A stretch of DNA of 64,000 nt, from contig NZ_CP116942.1 of the NCBI RefSeq assembly GCF_028532485.1, positions 930,001-994,000 on the forward strand, given 5' to 3'. A program made the translations under genes and the position numbers. Source of the DNA: Iamia majanohamensis (GTDB lineage Bacteria > Actinomycetota > Acidimicrobiia > Acidimicrobiales > Iamiaceae). Position 1 is the first letter of the stretch; each line of letters begins with the position of its first letter. Below are positions 8,994-17,544 of the stretch, one piece after another. The notes below the pieces were generated by a model. The model was not told the DNA's origin, searched no databases, and worked only from the letters and a program-made list of their open reading frames with translations.

Positions 8994-9722
8994 TCACGCC
9001 AATGGCTCGAACCGTGACCCGGCCAGCAGGTCGGTCGGGGCGATCCCGAAGGAGTCTCGGAACGTGCGACAGAGGTGGGCGCTGTCGCTGAAGCCGGCTC
9101 TGGGTGCGGCTTCGGTGAGCGATGCCCCGGCGTTGAGGGCTTCGAACGCGAGGAGCACGCGCACCCATCGGCGGTAGCTGCGCAGCGGGATACCGACCTC
9201 GCGGGCGAACCGATGTGAGAAGCGGCCCGGCGACAGCTGCGCCTGGGCGGCGAACTCGATGGCCGTCCCGGCGGCGGGATCGTCCGCAAGCTGGGCCACC
9301 ACGGCGGCGATCGCAGGGCTCAACGGCACAGCTCCCGGTGCAGGGTCGTCGACGGCGCGCAGCATCGACTCGACGACGTCGCTGGCTCGCCCGCCGTCGG
9401 GGGTCGATGCCACCTCGATCTGCGCCGGCGCTCCCGCGCATCGAGAGGCGAGCCGGCGACCGGCGGCGCTCTCGGCGTCGACGAACACCATCGTGGCCCT
9501 CCCCGCCGTCTCGATCGCGTGGGGATGGTCGGGCGGGATCACGAGGGCGCGACATTCCAGCGGCCGCTCCTCGTCGAAGCGGACCCGGACGTCGTCGTCT
9601 GAGGCGATGACCTGCGCGGCGTGATGGGCGTGACGCCCGGTCGGCCCGAAGACCCCGATGTAGAGCAGCCACCACGGGCCCACCGAGATCACGCCTCTCC
9701 AACGGTCGTCGCGTTCAGCCAT
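8994..9722 (-). CDS. AraC-family transcriptional regulator
   Basis: A 242-aa regulator. The N-terminal about 90 residues look like a cupin-type sensing domain (HAHHAAQVIAS, CRALVIPPDHPHAIE). The C-terminal 100 residues carry the double helix-turn-helix: AQAQLSPGRFSHRFAREVG and the AraC signature AGFSDSAHLCRTFRDSFG. GGAGG lies 4-5 nt before the ATG. It is immediately upstream of, and probably cotranscribed with, the desaturase-like gene, which it may activate in response to an unknown ligand. Confidence 0.9.
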   Translation of the reverse strand: MAERDDRWRGVISVGPWWLLYIGVFGPTGRHAHHAAQVIASDDDVRVRFDEERPLECRALVIPPDHPHAIETAGRATMVFVDAESAAGRRLASRCAGAPAQIEVASTPDGGRASDVVESMLRAVDDPAPGAVPLSPAIAAVVAQLADDPAAGTAIEFAAQAQLSPGRFSHRFAREVGIPLRSYRRWVRVLLAFEALNAGASLTEAAPRAGFSDSAHLCRTFRDSFGIAPTDLLAGSRFEPLA

Positions 9723-9764
9723 GAACCCTCCGCTTCTCGACCAGCGCCGTCGCGCTCAGGATCC

Positions 9765-9798
9765 TTGATCCTACGGTCACCACCGTTATCATCGGTCG
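9765..9798 (+). promoter_or_regulatory. leaderless promoter of the CmtR-like gene
   Basis: TTGATC (9765-9770) and TATCAT (9787-9792) are separated by 16 bp. The -10 box ends 6 nt before the ATG at 9799, so transcription would begin at the start codon. Confidence 0.55.
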
Positions 9799-10191
9799 AT
9801 GCCGATGCTTCGAGGTGACCAGCCGACCCCTCCAGCGACGACAGCCCCAGCGACCGGCGAAGGCATCGCACCCGATGTGCGATTGGCCGCCAAGCTGTTC
9901 CGCGGGTTTGCAGATCCGATGCGCCTTGCGATCCTGGACCGGCTCGATGGCGGCGAGCTGCGGGTGACCGACCTGGCGCAACAGCTCGGCGGATCCCAGA
10001 GCAACGTCTCCGGACACCTGCAGTGCCTCAAGGAATGCGGACTGGTGACGGACCGGCCCGAGGGGAGGCAGGTCTTCTACCGAATCGCCCGACCCGAGGT
10101 CGTCGCGGTGCTGCGCTCGGCCACCGAGCTCCTTGCGTGCTCGGGTGAGGCCATCGCGCTGTGCAAGGACTATGGAGGTCCGCAGCGATGA
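9799..10191 (+). CDS. CmtR-like ArsR-family Cd/Pb sensor
   Basis: A 130-aa ArsR/SmtB repressor. The recognition helix reads SQSNVSGHLQCLKECGLV. The Cys-x3-Cys pair there matches the Cys57/Cys61 metal site of Mycobacterium tuberculosis CmtR, and a cysteine in the C-terminal tail (ALCKDYGG) could supply the third thiolate (family knowledge). It likely senses Cd(II)/Pb(II) and represses the downstream P-type ATPase, which starts inside its stop codon (ATGA). The promoter looks leaderless. Confidence 0.9.
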   Translation: MPMLRGDQPTPPATTAPATGEGIAPDVRLAAKLFRGFADPMRLAILDRLDGGELRVTDLAQQLGGSQSNVSGHLQCLKECGLVTDRPEGRQVFYRIARPEVVAVLRSATELLACSGEAIALCKDYGGPQR

Positions 10192-12107
10192 GCAGCGACG
10201 GGGGCGACGATACCCTCGATCGCGACGACGAGGTCGAGGTCGAGCACCTGTGGGAGAGCCCGGAGGTGCGCTGGTCGGTGCTGGCCGGGGCGCTGCTGGC
10301 GGTTGGGTTCGCCGCAGGTCGGTTCGACGTCTCCGCCGGCGTCGTCACCGCCGTCTACGTGATGGCGACGCTTGCCGGTCTGCGGTTCTTCGCCATCGAA
10401 GCGATGAGAGAGCTGTGGCGCGAGCGCGCCGTCGGCATCGAGCTGCTGATGACGGTGGGCACGGTTGCCGCCGCTGGCCTCGGCGAGTGGGGTGAGGCGG
10501 CGACCCTCGCCTTCCTCTACTCGATCTCTGAGGCGCTCGAGGAGTTCACGGAGGATCGCACGCGCAACGCCATCCGAGCGCTGATGGACCTCGCCCCGAA
10601 GCACGTCACCCGCGTGCGCGACGGTGTCGAGGAAGAGGTCGCCGTGGCCGACCTCGCCGTCGGCGACGAGTTCCTCGTGCGGCCGGGCGAGAGCATCGGG
10701 ACGGACGGCACGATCATCGACGGGCGCAGTGCGCTGAACGAGGCGGCCGTCACTGGCGAGTCGGTGCCGATCGAGAAGCAGATCGGTGACCAGGTCTTCG
10801 CCGGGACGTTGAACACCACCGGCGCGGTCGTCCTGTCTGCGACGGCGACCGCCGACGACAACACGCTGGCCAGAATCGTCCACCTGGTCAGCGAGGCCCA
10901 GGAGCAGAAGGGCCGCGGCCAGCAGTTCATGAGCCGCTTCGCCCGCGTCTACTCCCCCGCGGTGCTGTTCGTCGGCGTACTGGTCGCCGTCGCCGGTGGT
11001 GCGGCGACCAGCGATTGGTCCGAGTGGGTGGCCCGGGCCGCGACCGTGATCGTGGCCGCTGCACCGTGCGCGCTGGTGATCTCCATCCCGGTGAGCTACG
11101 TCGCCGCCATCGGCAACGCCAGCCGCAAGGGCATCCTCATCAAGGGTGGCATGCACCTTGAGGAGCTGGCCCAGCTCGACACGCTGGCCATGGACAAGAC
11201 CGGCACCATCACCCAAGGCCAGCCCCGCGTCGTCGAGGTCGTCCCCGCCGACGGCCACACCGACTCGTCTGTCCTCCTCGCCGCCGCTGTGGTCGAGCAG
11301 CGATCCGAGCACCCGCTCGCCAAGGCGGTCATGGCCCGGGCTGCGGAGCTCGGCCTGTCCACCCCCGCGACCGACACGTTCGAAGCGTTGGTCGGCGCCG
11401 GCGCTCAGGCCTCCAGCGACGGCCGCCCTTACCTCGTCGGCTCCCCGGATCTGATCGACGCCCGCTGTCTCGCACTCGACGAGCTGCGCGGCCCGATCGA
11501 GGACCTCGAACGAGCCGGACGCACAGCGATCGTCGCTGCGCTCGATGACGAGGTCGTCGGTGTCGTCGGGATCGCCGACGTCGTGCGCCCCCACGCCCGC
11601 GACGCGATCAGCGAGCTGCGCGCCAACGGCATCAGCCACGTCGTGATGCTCACCGGAGACAACGCGCGCACCGCTGAGGCCATCGCCGCCGAGGTCGGCA
11701 TCGACGACGTGCGAGCCCATCTCAAGCCCGAAGACAAGTCCCGGTTGATCGCCGAGCTCGCCTCGCAGGGCCACGTGGGCATGATCGGCGACGGGGTCAA
11801 CGACGCGCCCGCCCTCGCGGCTGCGTCGGTGGGCATCGCCATGGGGACCGCTGGCAGCGATGTCGCCCTCGAGACCGCCGATGTCGCGCTCATGGCCGAT
11901 GACCTGTCCAAGCTCACCGAGGCGGTACGGATCGGGCGCCGCACCCGCCGCATCGTCGCCCAGAACATCGCCCTGAGCCTCGTGATCCTGGCCGTCCTGG
12001 TCCCCGGCGCCCTCCTCGGCGTGTTCGCTCTGCCCGTCGCCGTGCTCGCCCACGAGCTCACTGAGCTGGCCGTGATCATCAACGCGCTCCGACTGGCCCG
12101 ACGGTGA
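10188..12107 (+). CDS. heavy-metal P1B-type ATPase with APC motif
   Basis: A 639-aa ATP-driven metal exporter. The phosphorylation site is DKTGTITQ, the actuator TGESVP and the hinge MIGDGVNDAPAL. The nucleotide-binding domain has the P1B HP motif (SEHPLAKAV). The membrane metal site reads AAPCALVISIP, i.e. APC where Zn/Cd and Cu pumps usually have CPC. There is no N-terminal heavy-metal-associated domain. Gene order with a CmtR-like regulator resembles the mycobacterial cmtR-ctpG arrangement. It overlaps the regulator (ATGA) and lspA (GTGA), giving a three-gene operon. Cd/Zn/Pb export is the best guess; the APC motif leaves specificity open. Confidence 0.92.
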   Translation: MSSDGGDDTLDRDDEVEVEHLWESPEVRWSVLAGALLAVGFAAGRFDVSAGVVTAVYVMATLAGLRFFAIEAMRELWRERAVGIELLMTVGTVAAAGLGEWGEAATLAFLYSISEALEEFTEDRTRNAIRALMDLAPKHVTRVRDGVEEEVAVADLAVGDEFLVRPGESIGTDGTIIDGRSALNEAAVTGESVPIEKQIGDQVFAGTLNTTGAVVLSATATADDNTLARIVHLVSEAQEQKGRGQQFMSRFARVYSPAVLFVGVLVAVAGGAATSDWSEWVARAATVIVAAAPCALVISIPVSYVAAIGNASRKGILIKGGMHLEELAQLDTLAMDKTGTITQGQPRVVEVVPADGHTDSSVLLAAAVVEQRSEHPLAKAVMARAAELGLSTPATDTFEALVGAGAQASSDGRPYLVGSPDLIDARCLALDELRGPIEDLERAGRTAIVAALDDEVVGVVGIADVVRPHARDAISELRANGISHVVMLTGDNARTAEAIAAEVGIDDVRAHLKPEDKSRLIAELASQGHVGMIGDGVNDAPALAAASVGIAMGTAGSDVALETADVALMADDLSKLTEAVRIGRRTRRIVAQNIALSLVILAVLVPGALLGVFALPVAVLAHELTELAVIINALRLARR

Positions 12108-12607
12108 CCAAACCCGCGGGGTCTGTTCCGCGCCGGCGGCATGTCCGGTTCGTCGTTGCCGCCGTCGCAGTGGCCGCAACCGACCTGATCTCGAAGCTCG
12201 TTGCGACCGCCTACCTCGACGCCGAGGGCATCGACCTGCCCGGGCCGCTCGACCTGCGCCTGGCCTACAACTCCGGCGTGGCGTTCTCTCTCGGCCGCGA
12301 CGCACCCACCTGGCTGATCATCACGCTCACCTCTGGTGTGGCCGCCGCCATCGGGGTCGTCGCGTGGCGGGGCATGTTCGCCAGCTCCCTCGCCGCCGGT
12401 GTCGTCGTCGGCGGGGCGGTCGCCAACCTCATCGACCGCGTCCAGGCTGGCACGGTCGTCGACATGCTGTACACCGGCTGGTGGCCCACGTTCAACCTCG
12501 CCGACGTCGCCGTCGTTGGAGGCGCCTTCGCGCTCGTCATCACCGACTGGGCCGCGCCCCAGACCACCAACCGGCCGCGACAGCAACCCGCCCACCCTTC
12601 CGAGTGA
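12104..12607 (+). CDS. lspA: lipoprotein signal peptidase II
   Basis: A 167-aa, four-helix aspartic protease that removes signal peptides from diacylglyceryl-modified prolipoproteins. Conserved blocks are seen: AYNSGVAFSLG, GGAVANLIDRV (first catalytic Asp) and VDML...FNLADVAV (second catalytic Asp). The GTG start overlaps the ATPase stop (GTGA). lspA copies joined to Cd/Pb-efflux operons are known from other bacteria. Here it fits the many lipoproteins in the window. Confidence 0.93.
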   Translation: MTKPAGSVPRRRHVRFVVAAVAVAATDLISKLVATAYLDAEGIDLPGPLDLRLAYNSGVAFSLGRDAPTWLIITLTSGVAAAIGVVAWRGMFASSLAAGVVVGGAVANLIDRVQAGTVVDMLYTGWWPTFNLADVAVVGGAFALVITDWAAPQTTNRPRQQPAHPSE

Positions 12608-12684
12608 CGAACCTCGCCGGGGACGCGGCGGGATGTCCGCGCGCGATGTCGCTTGCTGTCCGGGCTGACCTAGCCTCAGCCGCC

Positions 12685-13239
12685 GTGAGGACGCGACGCG
12701 CATCGGCGGGGATGGTCCTCCCCGGTGGCCTGCTGGCGGGCCACCTCCTCGGTGTCGGGGTGGCCTCGCGCCTCGGTTCGACGGCGGTGTTCACCTGGGG
12801 TTCGGGTCCGATCAAGATCCTCGCGTGCGCTGGCATCCCCTTGGCGATGGCTGCCCTCCTGGTGTCGTTCGAGCGCGGCCGGCGGGCGCGCCCGACCGTC
12901 GCGTCGGCGCCGTTGATGGTGGTGCAGCAGGTGGCGGCCTTCCTCCTCGTCGACCTGATCGAGCGACTCCTCGCCGGGCTCACCCCGGCAGACGCTCTGC
13001 GCGACCCCTGGTTCTGGTGGGCGGCCGCCGTCCAGGTCCTCGTGGCTGTCGGGTTGTGGCTCGTGTTGCGCAGTGCGGGCGCTCTCGGTCGCCGCGTCGC
13101 AGCCCGGACTCGTCGAGTCCCTGGTGCGCCGTCTGCGCCCGTCTTGCCGGCTGCGGGCCAAGTGGTCCCGGCGTTCGCCGTTGCGCTGTCGTCACTGTCG
13201 CGCCGGGGTCCTCCATCGGGGTCTGTCCAGCTCGCCTGA
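12685..13239 (+). CDS. four-helix membrane protein, paralog 1
   Basis: Unrecognised membrane protein of about 184 aa with four predicted helices. It is paralogous to the gene at 15971-16537: shared blocks are MVLPGGL at the N-terminus, VQQV-AF---DL-E--L-G in the middle and ALSSLSRRGPP near the C-terminus. The GTG at 12685 is chosen because it aligns the two N-termini and follows a TAGCCT (TANNNT) box by 8 nt, like its paralog. An ATG at 12646 is the alternative. Together the pair brackets the DUF3105/DUF305 operon. No function can be assigned. Confidence 0.7.
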   Translation: MRTRRASAGMVLPGGLLAGHLLGVGVASRLGSTAVFTWGSGPIKILACAGIPLAMAALLVSFERGRRARPTVASAPLMVVQQVAAFLLVDLIERLLAGLTPADALRDPWFWWAAAVQVLVAVGLWLVLRSAGALGRRVAARTRRVPGAPSAPVLPAAGQVVPAFAVALSSLSRRGPPSGSVQLA

Positions 13240-13389
13240 CCGACCGCCGCTCGGGCGGTCGAGCTCGTACGTCGCACCTCCACTGGAGCGGCGGAATCCG
13301 ACGCAGGTTCGGACGTGGGCCCACCACGGTCCCCGCCCACCCACCGGAGTCGCCATCGGCGACCCCGTGACCCCCCCAGGACCCTCCTC

Positions 13390-13992
13390 ATGCCCTTCAT
13401 CTCCCGATGCCTCCCCTTCACCCTGTTGCGACGACCGTCGAGACGTCACGGGCTGCGCCCCGTCGTTGCGCTGGCGGCCGTCGTGACGCTGGTGCTCGTC
13501 GCCTGTGGCGGTGACGACGCGTCAGACGCGCCTTCCTCGACCAGCGCGGGTGCGGGCGAGGTGCAGACCTTCGACGACCTGAGCCAGACCCACACCGAGG
13601 GCCCGGTCGACTACCCGCAGACACCCCCGGTCGGCGGGGACCACGCGCCGGTGTGGCAGAACTGCGGCTTCTACAACGACCCTGTCCCGTCCGAGTCGGC
13701 GGTGCACAGCTTGGAACACGGAGCCGTGTGGATCACCTACAGACCCGGGCTGGATCGCGCCTCGGTGGAGGCGCTCGCGGCCACCGCCGGGCTCCGGTCC
13801 TACGTCCTCGTCTCGCCATGGGACGGCGGGGACCTACCTGCTCCGGTGGTCCTCTCTGCGTGGGGCGCCCAGCTGCCCCTCGAGGACCTCGATGGCCCCG
13901 CCCTCGACGACTTCCTGTCCACCTACCTCGAAGCCGCGACGTCGCCGGAGCCGGGAGCGCCGTGCACCCGCGGCGAGGGCGTCCCCCGATGA
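13390..13992 (+). CDS. DUF3105 lipoprotein
   Basis: A 200-aa secreted protein. The signal peptide ends in a lipobox (LVLVACGG), so it is probably membrane-anchored. The DUF3105 core is clear: PPVGGDHAPVWQNCGFY, VHSLEHGAVWITY and SPWDGGDLPAPVVLSAWG. The conserved His/Cys residues suggest metal or redox binding, but the family function is unknown. It overlaps the next DUF305 gene by ATGA. Constant neighbours are the copper-linked DUF305 proteins. Confidence 0.88.
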   Translation: MPFISRCLPFTLLRRPSRRHGLRPVVALAAVVTLVLVACGGDDASDAPSSTSAGAGEVQTFDDLSQTHTEGPVDYPQTPPVGGDHAPVWQNCGFYNDPVPSESAVHSLEHGAVWITYRPGLDRASVEALAATAGLRSYVLVSPWDGGDLPAPVVLSAWGAQLPLEDLDGPALDDFLSTYLEAATSPEPGAPCTRGEGVPR

Positions 13993-14600
13993 GGGCCAGG
14001 CCAGGTCGCGCCCCGTTGATCGCCGCCGCGAGTGTCTGCGGTGTGCTGGTCGCGGCTGCGATCGCGCTGGTGGTCGGCCTCTCCTCCGATGGGCCCGGCG
14101 AGGTCGAGATCGGCTTCGCCCGGGACATGCGGACCCATCACATGCAGGCGGTGCAGATGGCCGGGATCATCCGAGACCGCTCCGACGATCCGAGGATCGT
14201 CACCCTCGCCACTGACATCGAGCTGACCCAGCAGGCTCAGATGGGCCAGATGCGTGGTTGGCTCGACGCTTGGGGCGACACGCCCAACGGCTCCGGCGCG
14301 CCCATGGCATGGATCGGCGGGGCCGCGGATGCGGACATGACGATGAGCTCGGAGAACCCGGCCATGCCCGGGATGGCCACCGACGCACAGATCCGCGAGC
14401 TCAGCACCGCCACCGGCACTGATGCCGATCTCCTGTTCTTGCGGCTCATGATCGAGCACCACCGCGGCGGTGTCGTCATGGCGCAAGCCGCTCGCGACGG
14501 CGCCGAGCAACCAGAGGTGGTGGCGCTGGCGACATCGATGGTGGCGGCCCAGCAGGCCGAGATCACCGCCATGGAGGACCTCATGAAGGAGCTCACATGA
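13989..14600 (+). CDS. DUF305 protein, copy 1
   Basis: A 203-aa exported protein anchored by an N-terminal helix (LIAAASVCGVLVAAAIALVV). It has two DUF305 (ferritin-like helical) repeats, each with the family's His/Met-rich signature: DMRTHHMQAVQMA and LMIEHHRGGVVMAQ. DUF305 proteins recur in copper-resistance loci and probably bind Cu through these His/Met clusters (family knowledge plus inference). It overlaps both neighbours by ATGA. Confidence 0.9.
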   Translation: MRARPGRAPLIAAASVCGVLVAAAIALVVGLSSDGPGEVEIGFARDMRTHHMQAVQMAGIIRDRSDDPRIVTLATDIELTQQAQMGQMRGWLDAWGDTPNGSGAPMAWIGGAADADMTMSSENPAMPGMATDAQIRELSTATGTDADLLFLRLMIEHHRGGVVMAQAARDGAEQPEVVALATSMVAAQQAEITAMEDLMKELT

Positions 14601-15490
14601 CCCTGACCGAGACCCGGAGCCCGGACGCCGATCCGGATGACGCGTCCGTGGCCCAGCCACCAGAGTCGTGGTGGCGGCGATGGTTCGGACCACTCACACC
14701 GACCCGGCTGGTGCTGCTGCTGGTCGTCGTGGCCTTCTTCGGTGGCGCGGTCGGCTATGCGTTCCGCGATGCGGAGTCGCAGGCCAAGTCCGCTGTCGAC
14801 GTCGGCTTCCTCCGGGACATGACAGCCCACCACCAACAGGCCGTGCAGATCTCCAAGATCGCCCTCTACGGCGAGTTCCCCGACGACGCACGGGCGTACG
14901 TCGACGAGATCATCACCCAACAGCAGTACGAGATCGGGTTGATGCAGGCCACCTTGTACCGCCTGAACGAACCCTCCGAGGACGGCGACGACACGGTCAT
15001 GGGCTGGATGGGCATGGCGATGCCCACCGACGAGATGCCGGGGCTGGCCAGCTCCGAGGAGCTGGCCCGCCTCGAGGACCTCGACGGCGACGAGGCCGCC
15101 TCGCTCTTCTTCTCCCTCATGAGCCGTCACCACCTGGGCGGGGTCCACATGGCCGAAGCGACTGCTCGCGACGCCAAGGACCCTTGGATCCGCGACCTGG
15201 CCTCGCGGATGGCCGCCGCCCAGACCGCCGAGATCAACGAGTACCGCGTGGCCCGACAGCGCCTCGACCTACCCCTCCTGGAGGGGTACCAGCGGGAGCC
15301 GAGCCTCACTCTCCCGGATGTCGCCTCAAGCTCCGACGATGGCCTTCCCGGCTGGGTGCCCGTCGCAGCCTTGGCCATCCTGGTGTCGGTCGCGCTGGTC
15401 GTGATCCGGATCCTCCGCCGGGGCCCCACCGGCGACGACGACATCGATGGGGATGAGCTCCGCGGCAGCCTGCAGGGAGGTCCACCGTGA
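14597..15490 (+). CDS. DUF305 protein, copy 2, with C-terminal membrane helix
   Basis: A 297-aa protein. A tryptophan-rich cytoplasmic start is followed by a membrane helix (residues about 37-55). Two DUF305 repeats follow (FLRDMTAHHQQAVQIS and LMSRHHLGGVHMAEA), and a second helix (WVPVAALAILVSVALVVI) precedes an acidic tail. Membrane anchors at both ends distinguish it from copy 1. Likely an extracytoplasmic copper binder. It overlaps the upstream gene by ATGA and the downstream gene by GTGA. Confidence 0.88.
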   Translation: MTLTETRSPDADPDDASVAQPPESWWRRWFGPLTPTRLVLLLVVVAFFGGAVGYAFRDAESQAKSAVDVGFLRDMTAHHQQAVQISKIALYGEFPDDARAYVDEIITQQQYEIGLMQATLYRLNEPSEDGDDTVMGWMGMAMPTDEMPGLASSEELARLEDLDGDEAASLFFSLMSRHHLGGVHMAEATARDAKDPWIRDLASRMAAAQTAEINEYRVARQRLDLPLLEGYQREPSLTLPDVASSSDDGLPGWVPVAALAILVSVALVVIRILRRGPTGDDDIDGDELRGSLQGGPP

Positions 15491-15903
15491 CGGTGGGAGT
15501 TCCGGACCGGGAGGCTGCAGCTCTGAGTCGACCGGGACCGGGCACGACCCTCGGACGGGGGCTGGCCCTGGCCTGTGGCGCGGCGGTTGCCTTGGTGCTG
15601 GCCGCCGGCCTCACCCCAGCCCGGCCCGCGTCCGCGCTCCGGCCGGATCGGGCGCTCCTCACCGTCGGGCCCGGGGTCCGCAGCTCCTCGGCGACGCCCT
15701 CGGCCGCTGGGCCCCATCGTCTCGTTGATCGACAGACGACTCCGCCGACGGCGGCGCCGGCCGGTCCGTCCGAGAGCGACGGCGCCGAGCCGGGTGGTCA
15801 GGTGCTCGCGCTCGTCATCGTGGGGGCCATCGTGTTCGTCCTCGTCGTGGGCGGGACCCTGGTGTGGGCGTCGGGTCGTCGGAACCGGGCCCCGCGACCG
15901 TGA
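15487..15903 (+). CDS. small secreted single-pass membrane protein
   Basis: A 138-aa protein with no recognised domain. A signal-peptide-like segment (ALACGAAVALVLAAGL, cleaved near PASA) is followed by a Pro/Ser/Thr-rich stretch and a C-terminal membrane helix (LALVIVGAIVFVLVVGGTLVW) with a short basic tail. No metal-binding motif. It is translationally coupled to DUF305 copy 2 (GTGA), so it belongs to the operon. Confidence 0.7.
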   Translation: MTVGVPDREAAALSRPGPGTTLGRGLALACGAAVALVLAAGLTPARPASALRPDRALLTVGPGVRSSSATPSAAGPHRLVDRQTTPPTAAPAGPSESDGAEPGGQVLALVIVGAIVFVLVVGGTLVWASGRRNRAPRP

Positions 15904-15970
15904 GGATCCAGACCTCGTGACCGATCGCCTCAATGGGACACTGCGACAGGAGCCGCCTACCCTGCCGCGA

Positions 15971-16537
15971 GTGATGTCCTCGGTTCGGCGTCGGCACCTG
16001 ATGGTGCTCCCAGGTGGCCTCGTGGTCGGCCACCTCGCAGCGTCTGTCGCGACCGGACACCAGTCGACCTCGGGGTTCGCAGGAACGGGATCGACCCTGC
16101 TCCAAGCGATGCTCTGCGTCGGTGTCGCGCTCGCCGGGTGGGCCGCAGTGGCAGCCGTCCTGGATGGCTGGCGAGGGCGCTCCACCCCAACAGGTCCGGT
16201 GGCGCTCATCGTCCAGCAGGTGGTCGCCTTCGTGGGCCTCGACCTCGTCGAGCACGCGCTGACCGGCACCGATCCGTGGAGCGCAGCACAGACCGGCCGC
16301 TTCTGGGCCTCGGTGGCTGCGCACGCCGCCGCAGGCGCCCTGGCCTGGGTGGTGCTCCGGTTGGCGACGCGACTCGGTCGGACCCTCGCCCGCCTCCGCC
16401 GGGGACGCCGTGGGGAGTGGGGCCCAGCGCCGGCAGGCCAGCCCATCGTCCGGGCCCCGGCCGCCCGGATCGTGGCGTTGTCATCGCTCTCCCGTCGCGG
16501 GCCGCCGGCCGGTGTGCCGGCACCACACCTGATCTAG
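15971..16537 (+). CDS. four-helix membrane protein, paralog 2
   Basis: A 188-aa membrane protein paralogous to 12685-13239 (shared MVLPGGL, VQQV-AF, ALSSLSRRGPP). Start at GTG 15971, with an ATG directly after it in frame. A TACCCT box ends 7 nt before the GTG, pointing to a leaderless message. A stem-loop follows the stop by 4 nt. The conserved C-terminal SSLSRRGPP block after the last helix is the most distinctive feature. Function unknown. Confidence 0.7.
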   Translation: MMSSVRRRHLMVLPGGLVVGHLAASVATGHQSTSGFAGTGSTLLQAMLCVGVALAGWAAVAAVLDGWRGRSTPTGPVALIVQQVVAFVGLDLVEHALTGTDPWSAAQTGRFWASVAAHAAAGALAWVVLRLATRLGRTLARLRRGRRGEWGPAPAGQPIVRAPAARIVALSSLSRRGPPAGVPAPHLI

Positions 16538-16541
16538 TTCC

Positions 16542-16559
16542 TCGCCGTCCCGACGGCGA
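16542..16559 (+). terminator. stem-loop terminator after the DUF3105/DUF305 cluster
   Basis: TCGCCGTC-CC-GACGGCGA, an 8-bp perfect stem 4 nt after the stop of the four-helix paralog. There is no U-tract, as is usual in high-GC actinobacteria. Confidence 0.6.
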
Positions 16560-16770
16560 AGGGGCGCGGCCCTTGCCGCGTGGTGCCGGACAGCGCGTCG
16601 TCATCTCGACGCGCCCGCCCCGAGGTGGAGAGGCTCCATGGCCATCTTCTTCGACGCACGTCCCCATCCCGACGTCCCGGACAGCGCAGACCAGCCTACG
16701 CACGCCCCTGGCTTCGTCCTCGCTGGGCGGACCAACGCTCGATCAGCTCGTCACGGCCGTGAGGAGCATC

Positions 16771-17544
16771 GTGGCGACGACGCCTGAGTCGACCGGAGCC
16801 CGACCGTCCCGCGCCGCCTGGGGCGTGCGCGAGGTGGTGGCCGCCGCCGTGATCACGCTTGTCGTCAGCACCGTTCTCGGCTCGGTGCTCTTGACGGTGG
16901 TGGGGGAGGAGAACGGCGAGTCGGCGTCGCTCGTGACGGTCGCCTTCCTGCAGACCACGTTGTGGGCGGGCATGGCCGTGTCGGTGGCCTTCGTCCTTCG
17001 CGGTCGCACTGCGTCAATCCTCCAGGACCTCGGTCTCCGGTTCCGGCTGGTCGACATCCCCGTCGGAGTCGCCCTCGGCGTGGCCTGCCAGCTCGTCCTG
17101 GTGCCGATCATCTCCTCACCATGGGCGCGCCTGCTGGGGCGCTCGGCCGAGCAGCTTCGCGAGCCGGCCTGCCAGCTGGCCCAGAAGGCCGACGACCCGT
17201 TCGGGGTCGTGATGCTCTTCGCCATCACCGTCGTGGGTGCTCCCTTCGTCGAGGAGCTGTTCTTCCGTGGCTTCGTCCAACGGGGCATGACCGCAGGCAT
17301 CGGCCGAAACCTCGGCGTCGTCGCCACGGCGTTGGTGTTCGGGACGGTCCACTACCAGCTGCTCCAGCTCCCGGCGCTGATCGCCTTCGGGCTCGTCCTC
17401 GGCTCCATCACCGCTCGCGCCGGTCGGCTCGGCCCGGCGATCGTCACCCACGCTGCGTTCAACGCCACCACGGTCGTCACGCTCGTGATCCTCAGCTCGT
17501 CGGTCGAGGACCGCTGCTCGTCCCTGTTGGGAACCATCTCATGA
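16771..17544 (+). CDS. CPBP/CAAX-family intramembrane metalloprotease
   Basis: A 257-aa membrane protein of the CPBP (Abi) family. The three active-site motifs are present: EELFFRGF (EExxxR), FGTVHYQ (FxxxH) and HAAFN. Bacterial members are putative intramembrane proteases, often with immunity or envelope roles. The GTG at 16771 is preceded by GAGGAG at 4 nt. Coding-like sequence runs upstream in another frame from an ATG at 16638, so the native N-terminus may be longer and frameshifted. It overlaps the next gene by ATGA. Confidence 0.85.
   Translation: MATTPESTGARPSRAAWGVREVVAAAVITLVVSTVLGSVLLTVVGEENGESASLVTVAFLQTTLWAGMAVSVAFVLRGRTASILQDLGLRFRLVDIPVGVALGVACQLVLVPIISSPWARLLGRSAEQLREPACQLAQKADDPFGVVMLFAITVVGAPFVEELFFRGFVQRGMTAGIGRNLGVVATALVFGTVHYQLLQLPALIAFGLVLGSITARAGRLGPAIVTHAAFNATTVVTLVILSSSVEDRCSSLLGTIS

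Noticed and set aside
10170-12305. 711-codon minus-strand frame opposite the P-type ATPase and lspA
   Set aside because: Shadow of two solid genes; composition biased and no domain visible.
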